64,000 nucleotides of DNA from Leeuwenhoekiella palythoae (GCF_900130045.1 NZ_FQXT01000001.1:496001-560000), one strand, 5' to 3'; shown: positions 45,796 through 55,439, counted from the first letter of the stretch. The notes: generated from the sequence alone by a model not told the origin. Numbers and translations: made by a program.

Positions 45796-46177
45796 ACTGA
45801 AGAAATTCAGCGAAATCCCGTATATAATCTGCTTCGACAAAAACAGCACTTGCGAGCACGAGACAAATACCTCCGCTCGAGAAGTTGTCCAATTCGCGCC
45901 AGTATCCATTAGGAATCAACAAACCTTCATCAGGTTTATTGAGCGTGTAGGTTTGTTTTTTAGTTCCATCATGAATAAGCACATCAAAACTTCCCGAAAG
46001 TGCGATCAAAAACTCGCTCTGCTCCCGGTGTGCGTGACCGCCACGAGAAGCACCACTAGGCACATCATATAAATAGTACACCCGCTTGAACTCAAAAGGC
46101 AATATGTCTTTTTCCAGCACCGAAAGATTACCTCTTCGATCTTCTATTTTAGGGAGTTTTATGCGTTTAATCATCAT
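45785..46177 (-). CDS. fdtA: dTDP-4-oxo-6-deoxy-glucose 3,4-ketoisomerase-like cupin (FdtA/QdtA family)
   Basis: 130 residues, one cupin domain of the WxcM-like type. The FdtA motif RGGHAHRE at 45-52 contains the two active-site His of this family, H48 and H50. The segment DRRGNLSVLE near the start is also typical. FdtA and QdtA move the keto group of dTDP-4-keto-6-deoxyglucose from C4 to C3 so that an aminotransferase can make a 3-amino sugar. The DegT aminotransferase at 50711-51811 would be the partner. Overlaps the GT4 gene by 11 bases on the same strand. Confidence 0.85.
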   Translation of the reverse strand: MMIKRIKLPKIEDRRGNLSVLEKDILPFEFKRVYYLYDVPSGASRGGHAHREQSEFLIALSGSFDVLIHDGTKKQTYTLNKPDEGLLIPNGYWRELDNFSSGGICLVLASAVFVEADYIRDFAEFLQFKK

Positions 46178-47336
46178 ACAGCGCGTTGAGATAGCTTTGC
46201 CATTGCGGGGTCACTTGTGTGATGTCAAACTTACGAATACTCTTTTGGCTAGCAGCTTTAAATCGGTTTCTTGTGGGTTCATCAAGCGCCAGCCTGTTCA
46301 TCGCCTCCTTTAAAGCTTCAAAATCCTGATGCGGAACCAGAATCCCATTAGTCCCATCAAGAAGTTCACGCGGACCGGTAGGACAATCTATTGCAATTAC
46401 CGGAGTTCCGCACGCGAGACTTTCTAAGATCACCCGCGGAAAACCTTCAAAAGCACTGCACAAAACCGTAAAAAGCGCATGGGCTACATACGGTTCAGGA
46501 TGTTTTACAAAGCCTTTAAAAATAATCTTATCAGCAATCTTTAAATCTTCGGCAAGTTGCTGAAGTTCTGAAAGCATTTCACCTTGCCCCAAAATATACA
46601 GGTCAATTCCTAGTTTTGGCAATTCACTTTTTGCATAGGTTTCGATGAGTTTATCAAATTGCTTCACCCCTTTTTGTAATCTTCCACTTGCTAAAATATA
46701 AGGCCGAATTACATCGTCAGGAGAAGTAAAGTCCTGCTGATAAGCAGATACATTAATCGCATTGGGAATCACCTTAATTTTTTGAAAACCGAAACGCTGC
46801 TCAATAGACTGCTTCATAGCCTCAGTAAGCACACAGATTCCCGCTTCTTTAAATAGTCTCTTGGCAGCAAAGTCGGGCTTCGGAAAATAATAGTTCAAAT
46901 GTGAACTGCGCACCATAAAGACGACTTTAAATCCCGGATACAAATACCGCTGAATGCAATATTCCTTTAACGCATTGCGACGCATTCTAAAGTCGAGAAC
47001 AACATCAATTTCCTGCTCGTACAGGTATCTTTTAAAATGCTGAAACCGTTTTAACTTATTGAAGACGCCGTTAGTTGCATTCTTATATTTCCCCAGATTA
47101 TAAAGCCTACCTGAAAACTCATAACCAATTTTATCGGTGATCGTGACCAGATGTACAGCATGACCTGCTTCAGTAAGCATTTGCGTCAACAAAGCCGCCG
47201 AACGTTCTGCACCACCGCCGGCGAGTGATTCAACGAGAATACAGATATTTTGAGGTTTTGATTTCAGAGTTTGTGTATCTTTTAGCTTTAAATGTAGCGC
47301 ATTTATGAGAATTCTTTTAGTAGGAGAATACAGCAA
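46167..47336 (-). CDS. glycosyltransferase family 4
   Basis: GT4 marks: ESLAGGGAERSAALL near the start (acceptor domain loop), then ILASGRLQKGVKQFDKLI, and the donor-site E-x7-E with SAFEGFPRVILESLACGTPVIA. About 366 conserved residues. The start is uncertain: the nearest standard start codon is a TTG at 47336, which overlaps the divergent gene by 32 bases; a CTG at 47267 would be just in front of the conserved part. Longer frames to 47507 run antisense to the next gene and are unlikely. FdtA follows on the same strand with an 11-base overlap. Confidence 0.85.
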   Translation of the reverse strand: MLYSPTKRILINALHLKLKDTQTLKSKPQNICILVESLAGGGAERSAALLTQMLTEAGHAVHLVTITDKIGYEFSGRLYNLGKYKNATNGVFNKLKRFQHFKRYLYEQEIDVVLDFRMRRNALKEYCIQRYLYPGFKVVFMVRSSHLNYYFPKPDFAAKRLFKEAGICVLTEAMKQSIEQRFGFQKIKVIPNAINVSAYQQDFTSPDDVIRPYILASGRLQKGVKQFDKLIETYAKSELPKLGIDLYILGQGEMLSELQQLAEDLKIADKIIFKGFVKHPEPYVAHALFTVLCSAFEGFPRVILESLACGTPVIAIDCPTGPRELLDGTNGILVPHQDFEALKEAMNRLALDEPTRNRFKAASQKSIRKFDITQVTPQWQSYLNALYDD

Positions 47337-48501
47337 TTTACATAACAGTCTGAAGGCAGGATTACTCGCAAATGGGCACGAAGTCACCCTCATAAGTACC
47401 GGTGATGCGTTTAAAAAATTACCTTCAGATGTCCTGATTAAAGCAAAACGCATAGAAGGCAGTCGTCTTTTGCAAACACTTAGAAAAGGTATTTTTGAAT
47501 TGACCAAATTTGATCTTGCTACACTAGAAATAGGTTATCGCGTCCTCGATTGGTTGGTTGATCAAACCCGATTTGACGTCATTCAGCTTATTAATGAATA
47601 TCCTTTTAAAACGCCGTATTTTATTGAAAAACGCATCGTAAAACGTCTACGTCAACTTACCACTAAATTGGTAATTTTAGCTTGTGGTGATGATTACATT
47701 TACTTAAATAACATTGATAAACTAGCGCATCATCCCATTTTACAACACCCGGATATCGACTTTCCGTACAGCGAAAAATACTTGACTGCGACACACAAGA
47801 AGTATCACGAATTCGTATTTGAGCTGAAAGATTTGGTCATCAGCACAGATCTGGATTATCACCCTATTTATAAAGGTCGAACAGATTATTATGGTTTGAT
47901 TCCAAATCCGGTAAATCTGAATAACTTCAGCCGTAACCAGCCAGAAAAGCAAAACCGAATCGTTATTTTTCATGGGGTTAATCGAAGTAATTACTATAAA
48001 AAGGGTAATTATTATTTTGACTCGGCTTTGTGCATCATTCGGAAAAAATTCAGTGATCGCATTAAAATCATTTGCGTAACTAGTTTACCTTATGCACAGT
48101 ATTTAGAGTCTTACCGCAAAGCAGATATCATACTTGATCAAACCTATGCCGAAGATCAAGGTTATAATGCCTTGGAGGCGATGGCTCAAGGAAAAGTGGT
48201 GTTCACCGGCGCCGGAGCTTCGTTTTGTGAGCGTTACCAAGTAGCGCCCAATAGCGTTGCGATTCACACCATTCCGGATGCTAAAAAAATTGCTCAAGAC
48301 TTGGAAGAACTTATTCTTAACCCCCAACGAATCGCTGAAATAGGAACACGTGCTAAGCGATTTGTTCAAGAACATCACAACCATTTAGAAGTCGCTGAAC
48401 ACTATGTTAGCGCGTGGAACAGTATTAAAAATGACGACGCAGTTTCTGCTTCATCGGAAGCTCAAAAAAGCGATACGAAAAATAGCAAACCAGCAGAATG
48501 A
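47305..48501 (+). CDS. glycosyltransferase (GT-B fold, GT4-like)
   Basis: 398 residues. It begins MRILLVGEYSNLHNSL, a GT-B N-terminal strand, and contains KADIILDQTYAEDQGYNALEAMAQGKVVFTG, the donor-binding C-terminal loop. Similar proteins are found in capsule and LPS clusters. It lies between two minus-strand genes: 5' overlap with the GT4 gene is possible, and its last 77 bases overlap the convergent acyltransferase. Confidence 0.82.
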   Translation: MRILLVGEYSNLHNSLKAGLLANGHEVTLISTGDAFKKLPSDVLIKAKRIEGSRLLQTLRKGIFELTKFDLATLEIGYRVLDWLVDQTRFDVIQLINEYPFKTPYFIEKRIVKRLRQLTTKLVILACGDDYIYLNNIDKLAHHPILQHPDIDFPYSEKYLTATHKKYHEFVFELKDLVISTDLDYHPIYKGRTDYYGLIPNPVNLNNFSRNQPEKQNRIVIFHGVNRSNYYKKGNYYFDSALCIIRKKFSDRIKIICVTSLPYAQYLESYRKADIILDQTYAEDQGYNALEAMAQGKVVFTGAGASFCERYQVAPNSVAIHTIPDAKKIAQDLEELILNPQRIAEIGTRAKRFVQEHHNHLEVAEHYVSAWNSIKNDDAVSASSEAQKSDTKNSKPAE

Positions 48502-49432
48502 GCATAAAACTCATACTGTAAAATTGCCAATCTGCAAGTGTGATTTCAAAATGGTTCACAGCGCGGCGTGCGTATCTCAAAATAAGCTGATGCCAGAGGT
48601 AAAACCCAAAACTAAGATTGCCTAAAAAGAGAAATACCGGTTTTGAAAGCAGTTTTGACAACGCACCTTTCTGCTGCGCAAAAACTCCGATCACAGCCAA
48701 CATCGGCAACCAGTAATACACAGAATATCTTAGTACTTTCGGAAAAAGAGCTGCGGAAGTATAAAAGATCACAAGCAGTACAAGCGACCCACTTTCATAC
48801 CAAGTAAATCTCGAATCGAACCTTCCGAAGGAAGCTTTCTTTAAAAGCTGATACAGCAACATTCCTAAAGCAAAATCAAAAAGCCGCAGCAACGGATTGA
48901 TGTAGAAAAACCAGTGTTGCAGTTCCTGTGGAATGATATACATCAAACTTAAAATGAGTAGAAAAAATAAGCTAAAAAGGCCACAAATGCTTCGATGCGT
49001 ATATTTTCTGAATCCACATAACAACACGGGAAACAGCGTATAAAAAAAGAATAAATCTGAAATACTCCATCCCAAACTGTTGAATGCAAAGTAATATTCG
49101 GCATTTGGGATAAAGCTTTGCAACATAAACAAATTTGCCACAAACTGAAGCATCCACTGTTCTGCATTACTCGCTAAAAATCCCAAACTCAACGGAACCG
49201 CAGCCAACAAAGTCAACACATAAAGCGGATATAATCTGCTTAAGCGCAATTTTAAAAACCGGCTTAAACTGATTTTCTGTTCCGCGAAGCGTTCGGCATA
49301 CACATAAGACAGGATAAAACCACTTAACGCGTAAAAAAAGGCGTGACCTAATGCATCCTGCAGCACGTCTATATGATGTAAAAACACCAAAAAAGCGAAA
49401 ACAAATCGTAATGAGGCCAGAGATTTTAACAC
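48425..49432 (-). CDS. acyltransferase family 3 membrane protein (OafA-like)
   Basis: 335 residues, about ten hydrophobic segments. The N-terminal LASLRFVFAFLVFLHHI contains the RxxA/F and H motif of acyltransferase 3 proteins, which transfer acetyl groups to sugars of surface glycans. Translation probably couples to the flippase upstream: its start overlaps the flippase stop by seven bases. Last gene of the minus-strand polysaccharide operon starting at 52809. Confidence 0.88.
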   Translation of the reverse strand: MLKSLASLRFVFAFLVFLHHIDVLQDALGHAFFYALSGFILSYVYAERFAEQKISLSRFLKLRLSRLYPLYVLTLLAAVPLSLGFLASNAEQWMLQFVANLFMLQSFIPNAEYYFAFNSLGWSISDLFFFYTLFPVLLCGFRKYTHRSICGLFSLFFLLILSLMYIIPQELQHWFFYINPLLRLFDFALGMLLYQLLKKASFGRFDSRFTWYESGSLVLLVIFYTSAALFPKVLRYSVYYWLPMLAVIGVFAQQKGALSKLLSKPVFLFLGNLSFGFYLWHQLILRYARRAVNHFEITLADWQFYSMSFMLILLVCYFSYRFFELPMKQKLRRHF

Positions 49433-50718
49433 AACTTACCGAATAAAGCGTTTCGAAAAATAAACAATAATACCAGTAAATAAAGCACATAGCTCAGCAA
49501 ATGCCCCATTGCTGCGCCCACAAAACCGTAATCCTGAATAAAGAAGACGCTACTAAAATAAATAATACTCAGCGAGAGCACTTGTGTACCTATAAAAAGC
49601 CAGAATTTATTTTTTGCCAGCATTTGGTAGGCGATCACCAAACTTGCGACTCTAAAGAAATCACCCGCCAACTGCCAGATAAAAACAGGCTGCATACCTA
49701 AGAAAGAAGGGCTGTAAACCAACCGGATAATCCAGGTTTTTATAAAGAACAGAACGATCAATCCCGCTCCAAATAGTGGTAAAAACGTCTTGTAGAACCG
49801 AAATACTTCAGCTCTGAATTCCTTTTTTGATATCGCAGCAGACAGTTTCGGTAAAATGTAAAGTGTAAGCAAGGTAGTCGCAAACATCAAATAATAATCA
49901 GACAACCGGAGCATCGCATCCCAATAACCAGCATTGGCTAGTCCGTCAACTGCAATGATTTCTTGGCGAATCGCAATGTACACCCAAGGAGAAACAATTG
50001 CAGAAAACAGGGTCATTCCGCCGTAAGAAGCTAATCTTCTAAGCATAGAGCCATCAATCTGTTCTTGAAGCAATTCCCTAAAAAGACTTCGCTTTTTCAA
50101 AACAGTGCTTAGGGTAATGAGTAAACCAATACCCGCGCTTAGCACCACGGCGAGCATCGCCCCATAAAGCTGATAGTTAATAATTAAAATTGCGCTAAGT
50201 GCTACACCAGCCACGTTGGTGATACTGTTGATCAGAATTACCTTTTTGTAATTGCCAATGCCGTTGATGATGTTAAGCATTAAGGCATTGAGTGTAAAAA
50301 ACGGCAGCACCACTGCAAATACCTTAATGATCGTGGTGTAATTTATTTCAGCATTAAAAACTTGGGTATTGATGACTGAAGCCGTAAAAAATAGCAAAAC
50401 ACCCAAAAATACCGAAGCTAGAAAACCGACTTTCAAAACCGTACTTATCAGTTTTTGTAACCGGGTTTTATCTGTTTTGAATTCGGCGCTGTATTTGATC
50501 ACACCGTTGCTGATGCCCAATTGCCCGATGCTTTGCAACGAACTTATAAAATTGCGTAAATCGCCCAGCACCGCCATCCCGGAGGCCCCCAAATAAAAAG
50601 CGATTAGTTTTGAAGATACTAGTCCGCAAACCAAGCGTACACCAACACCCATAGCATTAAACGAACTGACTTTAAGCAATACGTTTTGTGTGATAAGTTG
50701 GCGTAAAAACTTAAGCAT
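49426..50718 (-). CDS. Wzx-like polysaccharide flippase (MOP superfamily)
   Basis: 430 residues with 12-14 hydrophobic segments. The N-terminal FNAMGVGVRLVCGLVSSKLIAFYLGASGMAVLGDLRNF is the family pattern of O-antigen translocases. It would move lipid-linked glycan units across the inner membrane. Overlaps the aminotransferase gene by eight bases. Confidence 0.9.
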   Translation of the reverse strand: MLKFLRQLITQNVLLKVSSFNAMGVGVRLVCGLVSSKLIAFYLGASGMAVLGDLRNFISSLQSIGQLGISNGVIKYSAEFKTDKTRLQKLISTVLKVGFLASVFLGVLLFFTASVINTQVFNAEINYTTIIKVFAVVLPFFTLNALMLNIINGIGNYKKVILINSITNVAGVALSAILIINYQLYGAMLAVVLSAGIGLLITLSTVLKKRSLFRELLQEQIDGSMLRRLASYGGMTLFSAIVSPWVYIAIRQEIIAVDGLANAGYWDAMLRLSDYYLMFATTLLTLYILPKLSAAISKKEFRAEVFRFYKTFLPLFGAGLIVLFFIKTWIIRLVYSPSFLGMQPVFIWQLAGDFFRVASLVIAYQMLAKNKFWLFIGTQVLSLSIIYFSSVFFIQDYGFVGAAMGHLLSYVLYLLVLLFIFRNALFGKLC

Positions 50719-51811
50719 TATACAGATTTAAAATGCTGATGATTTGAGTTACTTCTTCAGCATTTAAAGTTGGATTCAAAGGAATACTCACGCAGGTTTG
50801 AGCCACCTTTTCGGCTAGCGGAAAGTTCAAATGATTATAGGCTTTCAAAGCTTTTTGTTGATACGGCGGAATCGCATAATGCACTCCAAAACCGACTTCA
50901 GATTTTTTTAAATAACTGAGGAAATGATCTCGGTTTTCTACCAGAATGACAAAGAGATGAAAAACGTGCTGCGCTGAAGTATCCCAAAACGGCAAAGTGA
51001 TTTTCGGATTGGTGATCTCTGCTAGGTAACGTGTTGCGATCGCTCTGCGTTGCAGATTTTCTGCATTCAAGTTTTTCAGTTTTTCACTTAAAAAAGCCGC
51101 TTGTAAAGTATCAAGACGCGAATTAAAACCGGCATAACTATTTTCAGCAAAAGAGGTTCTTCCATAATTGCGCAAGCTTTTAATAAGAGTTATCAAAGTT
51201 TCGTCATTAGAAGTTACTGCTCCGCCGTCTCCCAATGCACCCAGGTTTTTAGTAGGGTAAAAACTGAACGCTGCCGCATCGCCAAAACTTCCTGCTTTCT
51301 TGGTATCCAAAGTAGCTCCGTGCGCTTGAGCCGCATCTTCGATAAACAATAAATTGTGCTTTTGAGCATAAGCCGCAACAACTGTTACCGGGCCTAGTTG
51401 TCCATATAAATGCGTGATCAAGATTGCTTTTACAGAAGAATTAGGCTCGGGTAGCTGCTCTAGATCCATATTAAAGGTGGAGGTTTCAATCTCGACAAAA
51501 ACCGGTTTTAAACCCGCGTGTATTACAGCAAGAACGGTCGCGATATACGAATTGGCCGCCATCAAAACGTCGTCGCCTTCCTTCAGTTTTCCTAAGTACT
51601 TATAGCCTTCGAAAATCAATTGAAGCGCATCAAGACCATTGCCCGTTCCTAAACAGTAGTTGGTACCGCAGTAGTGAGCAAACTCGTGTTCAAACCGGGT
51701 TACGGCCTCACCAAGAATATAATCGCCCTGGTGCAGCGTATTTTTAAAAGCAGCCGTGAGCACTTCTTTATGAGGCGCATTGAGTTTCTTTAAATCTAAA
51801 AATGGAATCAT
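50711..51811 (-). CDS. DegT/DnrJ/EryC1 sugar aminotransferase (FdtB/QdtB-like)
   Basis: 366 residues. The pyridoxal lysine is K188 in FYPTKNLGALGDGG, and the cofactor Asp is D159 in FIEDAAQAHG. The N-terminal MIPFLDLKKLN is that of FdtB/QdtB-type enzymes, which add an amino group to the 3-keto sugar made by FdtA. It lies in the same island as the FdtA-like gene, so dTDP-3-amino-3,6-dideoxyhexose synthesis is the likely role. The stop and start of neighbours overlap. Confidence 0.92.
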   Translation of the reverse strand: MIPFLDLKKLNAPHKEVLTAAFKNTLHQGDYILGEAVTRFEHEFAHYCGTNYCLGTGNGLDALQLIFEGYKYLGKLKEGDDVLMAANSYIATVLAVIHAGLKPVFVEIETSTFNMDLEQLPEPNSSVKAILITHLYGQLGPVTVVAAYAQKHNLLFIEDAAQAHGATLDTKKAGSFGDAAAFSFYPTKNLGALGDGGAVTSNDETLITLIKSLRNYGRTSFAENSYAGFNSRLDTLQAAFLSEKLKNLNAENLQRRAIATRYLAEITNPKITLPFWDTSAQHVFHLFVILVENRDHFLSYLKKSEVGFGVHYAIPPYQQKALKAYNHLNFPLAEKVAQTCVSIPLNPTLNAEEVTQIISILNLYNA

Positions 51812-52809
51812 AACAAAACATTTTCAAGTTTAAAGCTATTCTTCGTCTGCAACCTATAGGTACGCTGAATCCTGGTGCGTGCGCCAAAAGTTTCCTTCCA
51901 AAACTGCAAGCCAGCATTGAGTTTAGTTCCTGCCTGCTCATTTGAAGTACCAAAATCGAAATACCATTTATGAGAAAAATGAAACTCTATCAGCTGCTGA
52001 AATAAGAAGTCTAAAGCACCTTGTTTTTTACCTTCAGGAGTTGCTGAAATATATTGCACGTGCGCCACCACTTGCGTTTCAAAAATGGTCGCGCCTGCTA
52101 AAAGTTGGTTTTGCGCATCTCGCACTTGAAATTGATGAATATTGTATTTGAAACGCTTTGCAAGCGTTGTAATTTCTGCTAAAGAATGTGTGGGTTCGGC
52201 ATCGTGCTGTGCTTCGAGATTTGGGATCAGCACTTGGTCCCAGAAGGGTTCAAAGTCAGTTGTTTTTTGGATGGTAAATCCGGCTTTGACAGCTTGATTC
52301 ACCGCATTTTTTCGCGAACTATTCAATGGAATACGATTGCGGTAATCGATTACCGCTGTGGTCTCAGCCTTAATGAGTTTAGCTTCGGTGAGAAAAAGAA
52401 AGTAATCCAGTTCGTCTCCCGGCAACTCCTGATAAAATTGCGGTAGCATTTTAAGTTCGAGCTCTTCGATTCCGCTTTGCGAAAGAAAACCAAGAAGTTC
52501 TTTAAATAACTCCAAGACTTCTTTCAGTCTAATTTCGGCATCTAAAACGAGTCCGCCATACGTCAAACCTTGATGCGAATAAAGCGTAGCTCCTACTCTA
52601 TTTGCCGGCAAAACAGCACGTAGTTTTTCATCCTTAAAGATCAATAAACTGAAATCTTCAAAGCGGTCTTGATGGTATTGCATAAAATCCCGCTGAAACA
52701 AAAAAGACGTATTTTTTGAGCCTTTATAGGTTCCGTTTAGAGAAGCGGCAAAACGATCCCAACGCGATTTATATTCCCGGGAATATGATATGATCTGATA
52801 CTGTGACAA
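51808..52809 (-). CDS. FemAB/GNAT-like acyltransferase of the polysaccharide operon
   Basis: 333 residues. The pattern is that of the FemAB-like double GNAT fold: an N-terminal SRWDRFAASLNGTY, the middle RKNAVNQAVKAGFTI, and the C-terminal WYFDFGTSNEQAG. First gene of a tight operon with an aminotransferase and a flippase. No classical FdtC or QdtC hexapeptide acetyltransferase is seen, so this enzyme may acylate the 3-amino sugar; this is an inference. Overlaps the next start by four bases. Confidence 0.78.
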   Translation of the reverse strand: MSQYQIISYSREYKSRWDRFAASLNGTYKGSKNTSFLFQRDFMQYHQDRFEDFSLLIFKDEKLRAVLPANRVGATLYSHQGLTYGGLVLDAEIRLKEVLELFKELLGFLSQSGIEELELKMLPQFYQELPGDELDYFLFLTEAKLIKAETTAVIDYRNRIPLNSSRKNAVNQAVKAGFTIQKTTDFEPFWDQVLIPNLEAQHDAEPTHSLAEITTLAKRFKYNIHQFQVRDAQNQLLAGATIFETQVVAHVQYISATPEGKKQGALDFLFQQLIEFHFSHKWYFDFGTSNEQAGTKLNAGLQFWKETFGARTRIQRTYRLQTKNSFKLENVLL

Positions 52810-52831
52810 CGTGAAATTTTAAGGGAAAATA

Positions 52832-52839
52832 CAAAAATA
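52832..52839 (-). promoter_or_regulatory. -7 promoter box (TAnnTTTG) for the polysaccharide operon
   Basis: Plus strand CAAAAATA, i.e. TATTTTTG on the minus strand, exact consensus, 23 bases before the ATG at 52809. It would drive the four genes 52809-48425. Confidence 0.6.
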
Positions 52840-52861
52840 ACCTCCGTTTGAAGCAAACAAA

Positions 52862-52885
52862 AAAGCACCTTTTAAAAGGTGCTTT
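52862..52885 (-). terminator. intrinsic terminator after the small lipoprotein gene
   Basis: Stem AAAGCACC/GGTGCTTT within a perfect palindrome, followed on the minus strand by TTTTTTG. It separates the lipoprotein gene from the polysaccharide operon. Confidence 0.85.
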
Positions 52886-52906
52886 ACGTGTATATAATAG
52901 TTTTTA

Positions 52907-53248
52907 CTACTCGGTAACTGTGATGGTATATTTATCTATGGAAGTGATGTAAAAATTAGCATCTCCGTTAGATGCTTTATTGGTCACTTCAAGATAATCT
53001 TCTCCTGTAAAATCAACACCGGGAACATATTTAATAGTAAAAGCATCAAGCAAAACCTCGCCGTGTTCCGGTTGAACGCTTACTTCGCGACCACCTTCTA
53101 TAGGTGCTGAATCCCGCTGCGCGACAATTAGTGTATCATTTATCGCAACTTGAAGTGCTGCAGTTGTCGTGGTAATCTCCGTATCATCAGCATTACATGC
53201 ACATAGTATTAAAAGACTAGCGAGTACTGCAAAAAAATTAAATTTCAT
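52907..53248 (-). CDS. small lipoprotein with one Ig/cadherin-like domain
   Basis: 113 residues from the ATG at 53248, where the lipoprotein signal starts (lipobox LCAC). A frame to 53272 adds eight residues before it. The mature part of about 90 residues contains YVPGVDFTGEDYLEV, the end pattern of a single Big_9/cadherin-like beta-sandwich. Function unknown; probably surface or periplasmic. Confidence 0.68.
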   Translation of the reverse strand: MKFNFFAVLASLLILCACNADDTEITTTTAALQVAINDTLIVAQRDSAPIEGGREVSVQPEHGEVLLDAFTIKYVPGVDFTGEDYLEVTNKASNGDANFYITSIDKYTITVTE

Positions 53249-53328
53249 CTGTTCTGGTTTGTTGTTCATCAACTAGATGATAAACTACGTAAAAGGTTGC
53301 GTACTAACACACAATATGCTGTAAAAAC

Positions 53329-53360
53329 AAAAAGCACCCCCAATTATGGAAGTGCTTTTT
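53329..53360 (-). terminator. intrinsic terminator after typA
   Basis: Stem AAAAAGCAC/GTGCTTTTT with a 14-base loop; on the minus strand followed by TTTTTGTTTTTA. Confidence 0.85.
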
Positions 53361-53381
53361 CTGTCATTTATTTGCTAGCGC

Positions 53382-55178
53382 TTAGATGGCTTTGCTGCGC
53401 TTGCGCTCGTTTTCAGTAAGCAAAATTTTACGTAAACGTAAGTGATTTGGCGTTACTTCAACGTACTCATCCTTTTGAATATATTCTAAGGCTTCTTCTA
53501 AGCTGAATTTGATCGCAGGAACAATTTTAGCCTTGTCATCTGCACCCGAAGAACGTACGTTAGAAAGTTTTTTGGTTTTTGTGATGTTCACGGTCATATC
53601 ATCCTGACGTGAGTTTTCACCAATTACCTGACCTTCATAAATATCTTCACCCGGATCAACGAAGAAACGACCTCGATCCTGAAGTTTGTCGATAGAATAA
53701 GGGATTGCTGTACCTTTTTCCATAGAAACTAGTGAACCATTTAAACGCTCAGGAATACCTCCTTTTAATGGCTGATATTCTTTATAACGGTGTGCCATAA
53801 TTGCCTCACCAGCGGTTGCAGTCAATAATTGATTACGTAAACCAATGATACCACGCGATGGAATGATAAACTCACAAACCATACGGTCACCTTTAGCTTC
53901 CATACTCAACATCTCCCCTTTTCTCAAGGTTACGAATTCAACCGCTTTACCAGAAACATTCTCCGGTAAGTCAATCGTTAATTCTTCAACCGGCTCACAT
54001 TTAACACCATCGATCTCTTTAATGATTACCTGTGGCTGACCGATTTGCAGTTCGTATCCTTCACGACGCATCGTCTCGATCAAAACAGATAAGTGCAATA
54101 CCCCACGACCGTAAACCATAAATTTATCGGCGCTGTCTGTCTCCTCTACACGTAATGCAAGGTTTTTCTCTAATTCTTTAGTCAGACGATCTTTGATATG
54201 ACGTGAAGTCACAAACTTTCCGTCTTTACCGAAGAAAGGCGAATCGTTGATCGTAAACAACATACTCATCGTAGGCTCATCGATTGCGATGGTTTTAAGC
54301 GCTTCAGGATTTTCAAAATCGGCAACAGTATCACCAATTTCAAAACCTTCAAGACCTACTAGCGCACAAATATCTCCTGCCTGAACCTCAGCCACTTTAA
54401 TTCGACCTAGACCTTCAAAAGTGTGTAATTCTTTAATACGTGATTTTTTAATGCTTCCGTCACGCTTTACAAGTGAAACCTGCATTCCTTCTTTTAACGT
54501 ACCACGCTGCAAACGACCAATCGCGATACGACCGGTAAATGAAGAGTAATCTAAAGAAGTGATCAACATTTGCACCGTACCTTCTTCAATTTTTGGCGAA
54601 GGAATATGCTCCATTACCATATCAAGAAGCGGCTCAATATTTTCAGTTTGCTTTTGCCAGTCTTCGCTCATCCAGTTGTTCTTTGCTGAACCATAAACTG
54701 CAGGGAAATCTAGCTGCCACTCTTCTGCACCCAACTCAAACATCAAGTCAAAAACTTTCTCGTGCACTTCGTCTGGCGTACAGTTTTCTTTATCAACTTT
54801 GTTGATCACCACACAAGGCTTCAACCCTAAGTCAATCGCTTTTTGAAGTACAAAACGCGTTTGTGGCATAGGACCTTCAAAGGCATCTACAAGTAGTAAA
54901 ACCCCGTCTGCCATATTTAAAACACGCTCTACCTCACCACCAAAGTCGGCGTGACCAGGAGTATCAATGATATTGATCTTAGTATCCTTATAGGTTACAG
55001 AAACGTTCTTTGAAGTAATGGTAATACCACGTTCACGCTCAAGATCATTGTTATCAAGAATGAGGTCACCGGTGTTTTCGTTTTCACGAAACAACTGACA
55101 ATGGTACATAATTTTGTCTACCAAAGTAGTCTTACCGTGGTCAACGTGCGCGATAATCGCAATGTTTTTAATATCCAT
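53382..55178 (-). CDS. typA: ribosome-associated translational GTPase TypA/BipA
   Basis: 598 residues, normal length. G1 motif AHVDHGKTT (10-18), switch region RERGITI, G3 DTPGHADF, G4 NKVD; then the EF-G-like domains and the TypA-specific C-terminal part with the FVTLRKGEM and GIIGLR segments. It is an EF-G-like factor used in ribosome assembly and stress response. Single gene with its own promoter and terminator. Confidence 0.95.
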   Translation of the reverse strand: MDIKNIAIIAHVDHGKTTLVDKIMYHCQLFRENENTGDLILDNNDLERERGITITSKNVSVTYKDTKINIIDTPGHADFGGEVERVLNMADGVLLLVDAFEGPMPQTRFVLQKAIDLGLKPCVVINKVDKENCTPDEVHEKVFDLMFELGAEEWQLDFPAVYGSAKNNWMSEDWQKQTENIEPLLDMVMEHIPSPKIEEGTVQMLITSLDYSSFTGRIAIGRLQRGTLKEGMQVSLVKRDGSIKKSRIKELHTFEGLGRIKVAEVQAGDICALVGLEGFEIGDTVADFENPEALKTIAIDEPTMSMLFTINDSPFFGKDGKFVTSRHIKDRLTKELEKNLALRVEETDSADKFMVYGRGVLHLSVLIETMRREGYELQIGQPQVIIKEIDGVKCEPVEELTIDLPENVSGKAVEFVTLRKGEMLSMEAKGDRMVCEFIIPSRGIIGLRNQLLTATAGEAIMAHRYKEYQPLKGGIPERLNGSLVSMEKGTAIPYSIDKLQDRGRFFVDPGEDIYEGQVIGENSRQDDMTVNITKTKKLSNVRSSGADDKAKIVPAIKFSLEEALEYIQKDEYVEVTPNHLRLRKILLTENERKRSKAI

Positions 55179-55199
55179 AGAGGCCTTATTTTAAGGGCG

Positions 55200-55207
55200 C
55201 AAATATA
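55200..55207 (-). promoter_or_regulatory. -7 promoter box (TAnnTTTG) for typA
   Basis: Plus strand CAAATATA, i.e. TATATTTG on the minus strand, exact consensus, 22 bases before the ATG at 55178. Confidence 0.6.
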
Positions 55208-55431
55208 GTGGTAATTAATGGATTATAAGCGACTTATTCCTATAATGTTTTGAGGTCTTAAAAAAGCTTAGAAAAAGCGCTAATATTTTGATTTTCAAGG
55301 TTAAAATACAACCATTTTTTAATGCTGGCTTAACTTGTTTTATCCCTTTAATCTTCAAGTACTAATTCTCACCTGTAAAAGAGACCTTTCGAAATGCATT
55401 TTCAACAAAAACATAATCTTCTACAAAGCCG

Positions 55432-55439
55432 TATCTTTA
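55432..55439 (+). promoter_or_regulatory. near-consensus -7 box upstream of kdsA
   Basis: TATCTTTA differs from TAnnTTTG at the last base and lies 19 bases before the ATG at 55458. The gap 55208-55431 shows nothing else of note. Confidence 0.4.

Noticed and set aside
47337-47507. N-terminal extension of the GT4 gene to an upstream start
   Set aside because: It lies antisense to the conserved first residues of the divergent glycosyltransferase and shows no glycosyltransferase likeness.
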